This document shows positions 46,101-56,600 of a DNA stretch of 64,000 nucleotides, piece by piece. Source of the stretch: Phoenix dactylifera (Eukaryota; Streptophyta; Magnoliopsida; Arecales; Arecaceae). The notes beneath the pieces are model-generated. The model did no database searches and was not told the origin of the DNA. It was given only the letters and a program-made list of their open reading frames with translations. Position 1 is the stretch's first letter. Every line of letters starts with the position of its first letter. The DNA is taken from positions 23,869,399-23,933,398 of the forward strand of contig NC_052394.1 of NCBI RefSeq assembly GCF_009389715.1, read 5' to 3'. Position numbers and translations under genes: made by a program.

Positions 46101-47330
46101 CTCTGTCCACCTGGCCCTGAAGAAGCTCTCCAAGATTCTCTGAATCACATCCGGCTCCTCCGACAACTGCCCGTCCTCATCCTTGATAACTCTAATTCTG
46201 TTCTGGTGCCTCCTGATAACTATCGCCTGGTGGAAAAAACTAGTATTTCTGTCCCCCTCCACGATCCACTGTACCCTCGATTTCTGTCTCAAAAAAATCT
46301 CCTGCTGTCTAAGGAGGCCGTCATGCAGTGTCAATAAGGATCTAAGCTCCCCCATCTCCTCATCCGCTAGACCACCCCTCTGGTCCTCCTGATCCTGTAG
46401 CCTAGCAATAGCCTCCTCAGACTCCTCAATCCTCCTGAAAATATCTCCCACCTCCTCACGGTTCCACCTCCTCAGCCGTCTCCTCGTCAACTCCAATCTC
46501 CGAGACACCCGATACATAGCGTCTCCTCTAACTGGTGCACTCCATGCCTCCCTCACCATCTCCCATGATCTCGGGTAACCAAGCCATATTTTCTCAAATC
46601 TAAAGGGAGACCGAACTGGAATATAAGTGTCTGTACTCACCAGTAACGGACTGTGATCCGACGCGATCCTGGGCAAGTGACTCACTCGATGATCCGGAAA
46701 GCACTGAACCCACCCGGCGGTCGCGCAAGCTCTGTCAAGTCGCTCCCATACTCTAGCCTGGCCCTGCTGATTGTTGCACCATGTAAACCTAGGGCCCATG
46801 AACCCCAGATCTATCAGCCCATTTGTTGTCAAAAAATCTTGGAATTCCTTCACCTTCCTCTCATATGAAAAGGGTCTCCCCCCCATCTTCTCCTGAGGAT
46901 CCATAATACAGTTGAAGTCACCAGCCACCATCATAGGGAACCCCTGAATAATCAACTGAGACACCTCCTCCCACAGTATCCTTCTCTCCCTGAAATCCGT
47001 ACTGGCATACACTGCAGCAAGCACCCATGAAACTCTACTACCCTCCGAAATCACTATAACCACCTCCTGGGTACATACATGGAACACATCCAACCTACAA
47101 GAATCCTGCGCCCAAGTGACAATGATACCACCCGACAACCCCTGGGACTCCACTGCATAAAATCCCCATGACTTAGGTACCGCTCTCCTAGCCTTCTGTA
47201 AGCTCCTTCCAGATAGCCGGGTCTCAAACAAAACACATATATCCGGCCTATGCTGCTGCACCATCCTACGGAAAGCCGGAGCAAAAGAAGGCTTCCCCGC
47301 GCCGCGGCAATTCCATAAAAAGACCTTCAT
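43188..47330 (-). CDS. LINE ORF2: endonuclease, reverse transcriptase, RNase H
   Basis: One uninterrupted frame of 1380 aa from the ATG at 47330. The apurinic-type endonuclease (about residues 1-235) starts MKVFLWNCRGAG and holds AGDFNCIM and ASDHSPLL. The reverse transcriptase (about 440-760) has GPDGFRPLFFQRYW, KLDMERAYDRV (motif A aspartate), GLRQGCPLSPLLF and LLFADDCLLL (the FADD form of the catalytic motif). A zinc-type RT-associated domain follows (near 1086, CEECAEIEETTEH), then RNase H (about 1223-1350: [31 protein letters not shown]). The active-site residues I can see are all present. The protein would nick target DNA and copy its own RNA. Confidence 0.93.
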   Translation of the reverse strand: MKVFLWNCRGAGKPSFAPAFRRMVQQHRPDICVLFETRLSGRSLQKARRAVPKSWGFYAVESQGLSGGIIVTWAQDSCRLDVFHVCTQEVVIVISEGSRVSWVLAAVYASTDFRERRILWEEVSQLIIQGFPMMVAGDFNCIMDPQEKMGGRPFSYERKVKEFQDFLTTNGLIDLGFMGPRFTWCNNQQGQARVWERLDRACATAGWVQCFPDHRVSHLPRIASDHSPLLVSTDTYIPVRSPFRFEKIWLGYPRSWEMVREAWSAPVRGDAMYRVSRRLELTRRRLRRWNREEVGDIFRRIEESEEAIARLQDQEDQRGGLADEEMGELRSLLTLHDGLLRQQEIFLRQKSRVQWIVEGDRNTSFFHQAIVIRRHQNRIRVIKDEDGQLSEEPDVIQRILESFFRARWTEHPIGGSLLDLPSPSVGVSEGETVALTRPVSEEEVREAVRSLAGDKAPGPDGFRPLFFQRYWMIVGRDVTAAIQQFFRTAVMAADWQRTFITLIPKRQDATEPSHFRLISLCTILYKATAKILAVRLRDVLPRLISPEQGAFLEGRSISDNVLIAQEFMFDLGRASVRRSFMGIKLDMERAYDRVRWDFLQQSLQGFGFPELWIRWVMGCVRAPSFAILVNGTPSRFFVSSGGLRQGCPLSPLLFIMCSDALSRALRRAVASQELEVYRPTVRAHPISHLLFADDCLLLARSSRQMARVICQIMRDYCAASGQRVNLAKSAIIFSPKTRVAERRAIVEILGVGEQEGMMTYLGVPLSGQRLRRRDCTSLELSIRRRLEGWQMHTLSMMGRITLVRSVLTSVPIYLLSNTLIPVTVLRSLEQLFRNFIWGRCSGRGGVHLMAWDVVCQPIIHRGLGVQSLVAMREALVARHAVRSVLEPESMWSSLMRAKYGALATGVRAGRRHSPMWREICTRAGVVLPEIRWSIGDGRSIDVLEDSWVTEFPICRMPTMVDSARLARCRVSELLTVEGDRWREEMVREVFREQLAESVLSLPIPDGGGADRLVWVPTGRTRVRASDLRALIGREPVRRIEGGWIWRLRIHPRVALFIWKVAWGCLPTRSLLVRRGMVVSQYCEECAEIEETTEHVLLQCPRAREIWRRSPVLLPDSIVSVQDLIQLLRAFMQSPLSTEVGILMAYLAYHIWLDRNAGLFEGSRLSPRRVVDRAVLYAREIIAATVRFSSGIVRDTWGTLYAVSAPRFACVSWVPPPLDYLKVNFDGSRSVDGAAGGVGFVIRDHLGRMIAAGGRRTPGFTAVGAELQAAWEGISYVRQVLGAERVCLEGDSSVVIDWIRGADRFGDGHPLIREIRRMVLLLGDVQIGHVFREANRAADWVASFVARHSGDFTWTSASDVHPLLHLLLSRDLAGCTQFRAI

Positions 47331-49469
47331 TGGTCACCCCGGAGTCCATCACTACCCCCTGTCCCGGGGCTACAATCATGAAACACCACCTCTTCACTAG
47401 CTCTTCCACTCTCCAAGCCTGCAGAGACCACTCCCTTGGCTGCAGCCTTCAACTGGGCCACCATTCGATGAAGATCCCCTCCCTCCCCGGGTTGTGCCAA
47501 ATGGCACGCTGAGTCTCCATTGGCACACATACTTGCCACCAGACCCCCTGTCAATTCCCCTCTTTCCTCTGTGTTGACACCACCCACAGGCCTAGGATAG
47601 CTTGATTCACCTGTTACCATCTTCCTCAATCCCATCTCGGATGCCACCCCACTGTGCTCCCGTGCCATATGTTGGAGGAGAGCTTGATTCACCTGGCACG
47701 CCCTCTGCTTGGAACTTCCCCCCCCAAGCAGCTCCCTCCTCCGCCACACCACCTACTTTGCCACCCCTTACTGCTGCGTTGCAGCACTCCACCACCCGAT
47801 CAGCGCCGGTGCCAGACAACCCCACCGCCACCGTCTCTGCTGCCGCGAACGGGACAAAAGCCGCACGCCTCCCAGCCTTCTCCGCTCTCCCGGACAGAAG
47901 TGGGCCAAAACTGCCGGCCCTGTGCACCGCTTCCCGCCGAGGAGGTCGACCACGTTTCGTCACCAGGGGCGGGGGAGAGCTCTTGGACCTCCGGCGGAAG
48001 CCAGCCCCCGACCGCCCGAGCTTCTCCACGGAAGACACAGACCCTCCACCGGGGTTGGACGGGCCTCCCATCGCACAGCCTTTAATCCTGGGTGGGCTTC
48101 TCGCTCGTTTCGACGGGCTCGGGCCCGGCCCACCCACACCCTGCCCACTTCCGGTATTGGATCCCCCCGCAGCCTGGCCCAAGTCATTGGCCCGGCCTAC
48201 AGGACATTCGCCCAACTCGGCTCCCAACCCGGACTCGGTCGCGGGTTGACTCGGACCGCCTGTGGACACACCCAAGGACACGTCCTTCTCCGGCGTCCGC
48301 CGGCGAGCCACCTTGGTGGGCTTCTGCCACCCCTCAAGATCCACCGGCGAGGACGATGAGGGCGGCGAAGACGGCCCATCCCCCTTCCCGCTAGGGCCGA
48401 GATGTGGAGATGTGGGCACTGAGTTCCCTGCCCTGGCCTCGCTCACTTCCTTCCTCCGATTCTTCGTCACCGGCGCTCGCCGGAATCCGATCCGATTAGT
48501 TACCAACCACGGACCGTAAACCGGCTCCTCCCCCCCGGCTCCATCTCCCTTCCCGGCCTCCTGCCCCGAGTTCTCAGTAGCCTTCTTCGCAGCTGCCGAT
48601 TTCCCCAAACCACAGGTCTCCTCCACAGTCTCCGTCCCCATCGCCGGCCGCATGAACAGGCACTCCGCCTGCGAGTGGCCGATCCTCCCACATTTGGAGC
48701 AGGGAGCCGGCAAGTTTTCATAGATGAAGCTTTGCCAAAACTTCATCTCTAACCCTGCCGAGCTCCCCATTACAAAGGTCCCCGGTGTGAGCGGAACAGA
48801 GCTGTCCACCTCGACCTTCACCCGGGCAAAGCCATACCTGCTACCCTTCTCCGTGAAGCCATCTAGAGCCAACGGGTTGCCGGCCCTCGCCGCAATCCGG
48901 AAGATGGTTTCCTTCTTCCAATAATCCAAAGGTAGTCCGGGCAACCGGAGCCAAGCAACCACTCGTCCTATTCCTCCGGCTCCCGGGATGAAATTTGGCC
49001 GCCACCGGTCCACAGCCAGCATCTGACCGCCGACCACCCACGGACCGTTCTGCAACGCTGCCTCCCTATCCGCCTTGTTGGCAAACCTAACGGCGATGCA
49101 TCCCTCCGTCAGCGGGAAACATCCGACTTTGTACTTCAGACGCCCTACCCTTTGCATTTCCCTCGCCACCCAGTCACCGGGGACACTCCTCCCCAGACTC
49201 CTAACCAAGACAGTGGTGCTCCTCCACTCCAAGCGAGCCGCCTCCAGCTCTTCCTCCGGCACCACCACCACCTCGGAAAATCTGTTTTGCATTGCTTCCA
49301 GTTCACGAGGGGAGATCCGATGGTTTGTCCATTCCGGTTGCCTCGGCGCTCCCCTCGCCACCTCCGCCCACGAGGGGCCCTTCTCCGTAGCCTTAGAAGC
49401 AGTGGGATTTGCCCCTCCAGTCGTCCCCCGCACCGGCGCCTCCGGCTGCCCAGCTCCAGGCTCAGCCAT
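47327..49469 (-). CDS. LINE ORF1: DUF4283 and CCHC zinc-knuckle RNA-binding protein
   Basis: The ATG at 49469 starts MAEPGAGQPEAPVRG. The first frame holds a DUF4283 domain (about residues 70-220, with PWVVGGQMLAVDRW and LRLPGLPLDYW). A CCHC knuckle CSKCGRIGHSQAEC follows near residue 256, then a basic, proline/serine-rich tail (GPSPSKRARSPP). This frame stops at 47607. A second frame covers 47752-47327 and ends in a TGA that overlaps the ORF2 ATG. The switch falls in a G8 run near 47717-47724. The PROT intron-3 copy reads straight into the same ATGA junction, so the second frame is probably the true C-terminus and the run carries a one-base change or read error. Confidence 0.8.
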
Positions 49470-49571
49470 GGCACACACCCCACACCTATTCGACCGATTG
49501 CCCCCCCCCCCCCCCCGCGCACTAATCTCAAGGCATTTCCCTCACTATTCCCTCACTAAATATTCATTTTT

Positions 49572-50578
49572 CTCTAGGGGTTATATGCAACTATGGATCC
49601 ACTGAACTTGATATGGTCCCCACGGTTGAAGTGCCTGGACTAGTTCGTTTAACAGTACCATATGATGTATGGTATAATTTTTACATACTACAGAGACCTC
49701 CATCTTATGCCGTTATTATTTTAACTAAGCCAGGCCGGTCAATTTAAATGCCGGGGCGAAAATTCAAATTTAACAGAAGCATTACGAGTAAATACAATTT
49801 TTTCCGCTAGCATTAGTGAGTACATATTTATTAACATTAATTCTTCTATTAGATTTGAATTAGTCCCGGCGCATGGACTGAGGGAACTAGTTCAGATTTA
49901 TGAGAAGCACTTTGACGTAGACAAAACCCTATAACACGTCGGTACACACTACCTGCGATGTCCGGGTGGGCATGAAATGACACCGAAGTTCGGATCCTCT
50001 CCCGTTGGGTCCGACATTGGGCCGGACCTGAAGCCTGAAAGTTTCATGCGGCACAGAGGAGGACATTTCAAAACAGATCACTATCAGAAGATAAAAAAAA
50101 ATTAGTGAGACCAAAGGCCGACCCCAATTTGTATACAAAAGAGAGTACAAGTGACCTTGTAACTTGGCATTAACCATTCGATCAGTACTAAGTGGCATCC
50201 AAATTAAGCACAGGCGGAGTATGCAAATGCAAAAGCAAAACCACGCACCTTCAACGGCCATTTTGACAAAACATGCATATACGTTAGTTGATCGAATAAT
50301 CAAATAATTTACTTCAACCACAAAATTCTCTCACATATTCTTTTTTCTAAAATAGTAGAAATGAGGTCCTAATTCCTGCTCAGTACAGATGCCAACAGGT
50401 ATCTTAGAAAAAGAGATTCTACATCTCATCGATTGGAAAGAGTACATCTCCCGCAAATCTCTTCCTATCTTCTGTGCTTGCTTGTTCAACCATCCGCCGG
50501 ATGCATTTAGCTACCCACTAAAGAATGCCCTAGTCACAAATGGCTAAGATGCACCATGTAAAGGTGAATCAGCAGGAA
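49572..50578. other. Intergenic between the LINE and the NAGS 3' end
   Basis: AT-rich sequence. The right part should include the NAGS 3' UTR. No other gene or element was recognised. Confidence 0.5.
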
Positions 50579-50661
50579 GATATACACTGTTCGCTAATAT
50601 CTGAAGGAAGCGCTGCTGAAGATATACACCGTTCACTAATATCTGAAGGCAGCGCTGCTGA
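50579..50661. repeat. 42-bp tandem duplication across the NAGS stop codon
   Basis: Two adjacent copies (50579-50620 and 50621-50661) of GATATACAC(T/C)GTTC(G/A)CTAA... The right copy holds the last codons (SSAAFRY) and the stop of NAGS. The left copy lies in the 3' UTR and would encode nearly the same ending. Confidence 0.9.
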
Positions 50662-53600
50662 CAGTGATTCCACCTAGCTCTGGATGTAACTTTTTCATAT
50701 AATATTTTGAGCCACGTGAGATATTGATTTTTTTCCTCCTCTCCTCCGGAATGGATTCAATAGAACATTCCAAGAAGCCACGTCTCACAAACCTGCATCA
50801 TATGAACACTGCTATCAAATTATACTGATAAGATCATAAAATCAACTGCTCGGCTGCCATATGTTATGCAACACTGGTACATGATCCATTGTTTCTTTAC
50901 TGTTTTTGATTACCATGGAATACATTATTTTTTTATTATTTTGGTCATTACAGGAAAATATAACCAAAAACTCTAGTTCTTCAAATGATGCGGTATGCAT
51001 TCCAACATTGTTCTTTATATTTAAATCCTAAAAATATACTGCAGAATTCAACATAAAATAATACCACAAATTACTAAAATTCTAATTTTCTTGAATCAAA
51101 CTCGAGAATGAAAACAAACAACAGAGATCACCTAGATAGCCAAATTGTTTGTTTTCCAAATGCTCTTAAAGAGGAGCACCAAGAAGTCACTGCACTGGCT
51201 TAACTATTGTATATATGAAGAGGATAGCTTATTATACACATACATTCATTGCAAGACAACAAAAAGAAACAGCAGGAAACAAACTGCAAAAGAGTTTATT
51301 TGTCAGTGGTTTCAGGCAACCATTATCAGTAATGAAAGCTAGCACAGCTGTTTAGGAATTCAACATGGCAGGTACAAGTAATATACCAATCTGCAGCACG
51401 TGTTGTAAGCAGAAAAAGTCTCTCTAGTCCAATGGATGATGCCTTCTTCTCAATATAATCTGTATCGAAAAACAAAACCTTGTACTTAAACACAAATAAC
51501 ATGTGCATGTACATTTATGAATGCTGATGAATGATAACGAATTATCCATAAATGAAGTGTATTGCTGATATCAAACAGAATTATAAAGTAAAAAAAACAA
51601 AATTTAACAAAATTAATTCAGAGTGATAGCATCTATGTGTTTGATATCGATCAATACTTCTTATTGACAGTAAAACAAGAAAGCAGTCACAAAGCAGTGG
51701 TTTTTCCAAAGATGTTAATGCATACAGTGCTTGCAGATATCTCTCACGCATCAGCACGTAAACTTCTCGTACGCTAGGTTTTGATGGCACCAAAGTGTAA
51801 ACTTCTCACTTGTAAATTGGGGATTTACAATTTCATCAAAGAGGAAAAGCCGAAGAACATCATTCAGATATTGCACCAAGGAACTTAAAATCTCAGTGAA
51901 GGTTGATTAGATCATGAAAAGCATAGTTAAAATTGTCAAATAAATACTTTGATAGGCTAACATTTACAAATAGAAATCAATAAATAAATAAGTTTAGGTA
52001 ATAAGGCAAGTAAATTGCCATAAAATCTGGAAAAGAAAACTTTGAAGAAGGTGTAAAAGAACAGTGCGACAGGATCGGAAAAAATATCAAAAGTTTCAAA
52101 AATCATGGGAAAAACAAGGATAGGTCTGGTAATTAATCTGACTGGCATAGTGAAAAATAGGGCATTGGAAAAATAATTCAAACAGCAATATCCTAAAACG
52201 AATTTATATCAAAGATAAGTCAGGCAGGTTTCTTGGTTAGGAATTAACCAAAGTTCTACTGAGGAGAAAGATTCATGTTTCATGAAAAAAATAATGATGG
52301 AGAAACAGAGTAGGTAACTTGGTAAAGGAAGAAATGTTTACAAAAAGGTTATAGTGAGGTTATGGAGGGCATGTAAGTGGCAGGTATAAGCAGTTGTAGT
52401 CAAAGTCATCACCAGAGGTTGGACAAGTAAATGGTCAGAGAAAAAGATGAGGCAAATCGCTCCTCTGCTTTCTATTCTCCCATACTTTGGTCAGCCTAGG
52501 CTAACTGCTGCAACTTTCATGTGTTTAATAAATTGAATCAGGCTTAGACCTTACAGAAAAAAAGACATGTTCCATGGAGAAATATTGCACTCCTGTTTAA
52601 TGAGAAAGTGGAATTTTCTTTATGCTTCTCATCATTTTTTTGTAATATAAAACATCCACAATGAGAGAAGAGAAAGGAAAAACTAAAAGTTCATTCTGGA
52701 TTTTGTAAGATAGTAAGTTTTACTTTGATAACTCTGCTAGCTGATGCGTGATTGCATGTATATACATTCTCAAATAAATCAAGAAATTGCATTCAACAGG
52801 AACAAGACAAGAGACTCCAGTAGTTTGCATATAGTAAAAAGTTTACCAAGCAATTTGTCTCCTTGTCCATGCCCGCGGCATTCTGGGGAGACAGCAATAG
52901 CAGCAACCTCACCACATTTATCCTCAAAGAAAGGGAAAAGTGCTGCACAGGCGATAATTGAACCATCTCTTTCCACAATGATAAATGAATCCAATGATTT
53001 GATAAGCTGAGAAGAAATATCAAGTTAGAATCATTCAGGCAATGTTGCATACATGTATGTATGTATGTATGACTAGAGAAAAACAATTCTGATACTTGGA
53101 TTGTTTATATAAATTGCATGATCTAAAAGGAATCAGGATAACATAAATAATTGCAAATAGTATATTTGAAATTATTAATAAAACATAGAATATGAGACAA
53201 CATAGACCTCTTCATCAGTTCTTCGAATCAATGCACCAGCTTCTTCCATAGGTTGAATTAGCTGCCTTATACCAGGAAGATCTACCACTGTAGCATTCCG
53301 AGTTCCCTCATATAAATCACTATAGGAATGAAAATAATTACTAAGAGAGGTGCCAAATCATACCAAGCAACCATGCAATTAAAATAAAAAAGAAAATATG
53401 GACACAATAGAACAATTCAGTCATACAACATAGTCAAACTAAATTACCTCGTGGCCTAACTATTTCACTTGTGCCAAAAAAGGTACACATCAGGAGATGA
53501 ATAGCACTTTGTAAGAAAGCAGTCCAACAAAAGAAAGCAGTCTAACAAAAAGATGAACCCGTTCCTACAGCATATACCAATAAGGATATCATAATGATGC

Positions 53601-56600
53601 CTCAACCTCAGAATACAAAAGTTAAACAGATGAGTTTCTGATATTCCACACTGACAATAGTGTCGGCAAACATGAATAACTCTCTCATGAATCAAATGTG
53701 GAAAAAAAATGTCTACCAGTATTTTAGTGGACATATAGATCAAGACTGAACAAAGAAGAGAGATAATAATCTACAAATTATTGGAGCTTCAATACAATGG
53801 GACAAAACCAAAAGGCAAATCAGCCAGGTCACGAGAATAGCACACAACAAATCACTTTGAATAAAGGGGAAAAAGGTAGAGCAATGCCTAGAAGGATGTA
53901 AGACATATTTTACTTGGCCGGATAGAGCAATGTAATGATGCAAGCTCAAAGTAAAGCCAGCATAAGAAGACAACAAAAGTCATTAGTCAGTTTCAATTTT
54001 TTGTAAGAATCACATTACAGACATTACAGATATAAGATCGGTGGATTTGTAAAATAAAAAAAAGTTCGTTCAGATGGTCACATACCTAGCCACCATAGTC
54101 CCTACTCCATCTCTTGTAAATAATTCCAAAAGCAAGGCCCCACCAAGAGTACCATCTACTAAATGGACTCTTTGAACTCCACCCTGTAAAGTGGAAAAAC
54201 AAAGATCAATGCCAAAACATTGCATGGAGGTATATAATATCTAAGAAATCCCAGTCATCAAACTGTTAGACAGGCCCTTCAAACCCTGTCATATGCTTAT
54301 CATGGATCATGACTGGTGAAACCACATAATCACGTAAGCACAAAGCAAACTACAAAAATGGTGCCATGTGGAAATGATCTGGAATATACTTTGAGAACCA
54401 TGGTGTAATTGTAGTTTATTGATATGTGCCATGGCAGGTCAAGCCACAAGCTTTGGCAGGCATCAAAAACCAAAACAAAAGCCAACAAAATGGTCAATAG
54501 TGTAAAGAAACAGCGTATTGAACATCATTTGTTCAAGAAGAAACAGTAACAAGACAAATCTTCCCAGAGGACAGAAATATTGTCTAGTCGCAGAACCAGG
54601 AATTGTTACTAGGGGGCCAAAGTACTAACTAAATTGTTATATTTGAATGATCATGCAAGACTAAGTTTTAACAATATTGATCTTTAGTATGCTTGAAGAC
54701 TAATGAAAATTGACTGTCCAAATAATGTTATAATGGATATGATATCAATTTTCTTGCCTCCTGTTAGGCAATATGTTTTGTGTTACCGGGGATTTCAATG
54801 ATGGATGTTGTTTCCTTATAATCCCATAGCACTCATTCAATCATTTTTTCACTATGCATCAGACTAAAATATTATATTAAAAATTAAATCCCCATATCCC
54901 ATTAAAGATATCCTATTTTGTTATTTAAACATTAATATTGTGTATATTCAATATACATTTTATACTATAAATATTAATTTGAGCAAACAATATTTTTCTT
55001 TACTTTTATTACAAGGCTGATATGGTCATTGTGACAACTATTTATTTTACTTTTTAAAGAAAAAATCAATGTCGGCAAGTAACAGCTACAATCTCAGCTC
55101 CACAATCTGTGAGATTGGAGAACTACGACTGCATTTACCGATTCTAGACTGAAAAACTGATGCTCATCTGTCGATTAGCTTGTATCCTTTTTTTATAATT
55201 ACATTTCCATACCAATGAAGAGTGAAAAGGCAGTTGATTCAGTTGGCAAAGGCCTCTTACAGAAAGTAAGTTGTAAGCCAACAGGTAAGCTAGGAGATTG
55301 GGTTGCCACAATCTATTAAATGGAGAGATATGTTAAGTAGTCCTAATTAAAATAATAATAAAAATTATATGATATATATGAAATGAAGAACAAGAGTACC
55401 AAGTATGTGGGTGTTTTTGCATGGCAGGCTATCATGCAATGGTGGAGACCCATGGTATTAGGCTAGGGAGGCCACACGAGACAAAATATGGGGTGTCTAA
55501 GAAGGTTTGCTTGGGCCTTGGGGGGCCATTGCTCCCCTCATTCCCCAATGGTTCCATCCCTGATATCATCAAACCTTCATATAGGACAAAAGGGACCAAA
55601 CAAGTATCAGCAAAAAGTGGTCATCCCCGCAGAATGTGTTACTTACGTGATATCTTTGATAAATGAAAGAAAGAATCTATTAAACAACTTCTTCTCTAGT
55701 AAACATATACAAAGTTCAACCAGAAACAAGAAGAGAAACCCTTTAAAAAAAAGCATAACATGATATGAAGTAGCCTTACCCTGCAAACAAATGCTGCAGC
55801 AGCCAACTCTGAAAGGTAACCATTTAATCTGCTCAACCGTTCTTCACCGCCAATAGCAAATCCCTGCTCACCCGACCATAGACCGTTGCCATTGTCAAAT
55901 CCAAGACCATTCTGAAATGTTGCATTATACTTTTCACTGAAGCCTTTCCCGTTCCAAGAAGTACTGTTACTTCTATATGCATCAGCAGAACCTGGACAAT
56001 TAGTATCTTCTTTGCCTACAGCTTTGACATAGTTTGCAGCTATCTCGCTCTGCTTAGCTCTCTTTCTGATCAACAAATCTGCATCTTGGAGAGTCATGAA
56101 ACGAACAAGTCGTCCATGTTCATCAAGAATCTGACCATCTACAATGCAAATCAATTTGTCTGCCTCAATAGCCAAGGCACAAGCAGTAGCGACTTCGTAA
56201 GTGCTGAAGCATTATTAAGAAAATAAAAGGTGAGCCCTCAATCATAACAGGTTATGTGTGTCCAGAATCTCTAAAAACAAGAATATATAGGTAGTGTTAA
56301 TATGTTCAAATAAGGAACTGAGATAACCAATCACAGTCAAGAATTTTTTACAAGGAGCAAGAAGAGAACTTAGAAAGGAAAATGAAAAATCAAAATTCAA
56401 TCTAAATTAATTTGACAAAAAGGATGTAAATTTCTCTGAAAACAAGACACTGGCAAGTTGTGATTTAAAAGGATAATACAAATGCAGTGATCATATATTT
56501 AAATTTAATTAGATTGACATAGTAATTGGAAAATAATACTTTTCTTGCTTACAGGAAAAAAGTACATTGAATATACAAAACAAATCAAAATCTATCACCC

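Larger units (their letters stand above)
43157..49556 (-). mobile_element. Essentially full-length LINE (plant L1 type, RNase H clade), about 6.4 kb
   Basis: The element is flanked by a perfect 15-bp target duplication TAAATATTCATTTTT (43142-43156 and 49557-49571). Its 3' end (left) is a poly(A) tail, seen as T residues up to 43162. A short 5' region at the right contains a G16 run on the minus strand. ORF1 (49469 to 47327) and ORF2 (47330-43188) meet in an ATGA overlap. Only one frame change was found, at a homopolymer in ORF1. The perfect target duplication, full length and open ORF2 point to a recent insertion. A truncated relative lies in PROT intron 3. Confidence 0.95.

Noticed and set aside
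47602-48394. Plus-strand proline-rich frames opposite LINE ORF1
   Set aside because: Shadows of the real minus-strand ORF1, which has DUF4283 and a zinc knuckle.
54580-55580. Possible transposon in NAGS intron 5 (GGGGGCC stretches)
   Set aside because: No ends, duplication or coding part could be supported.
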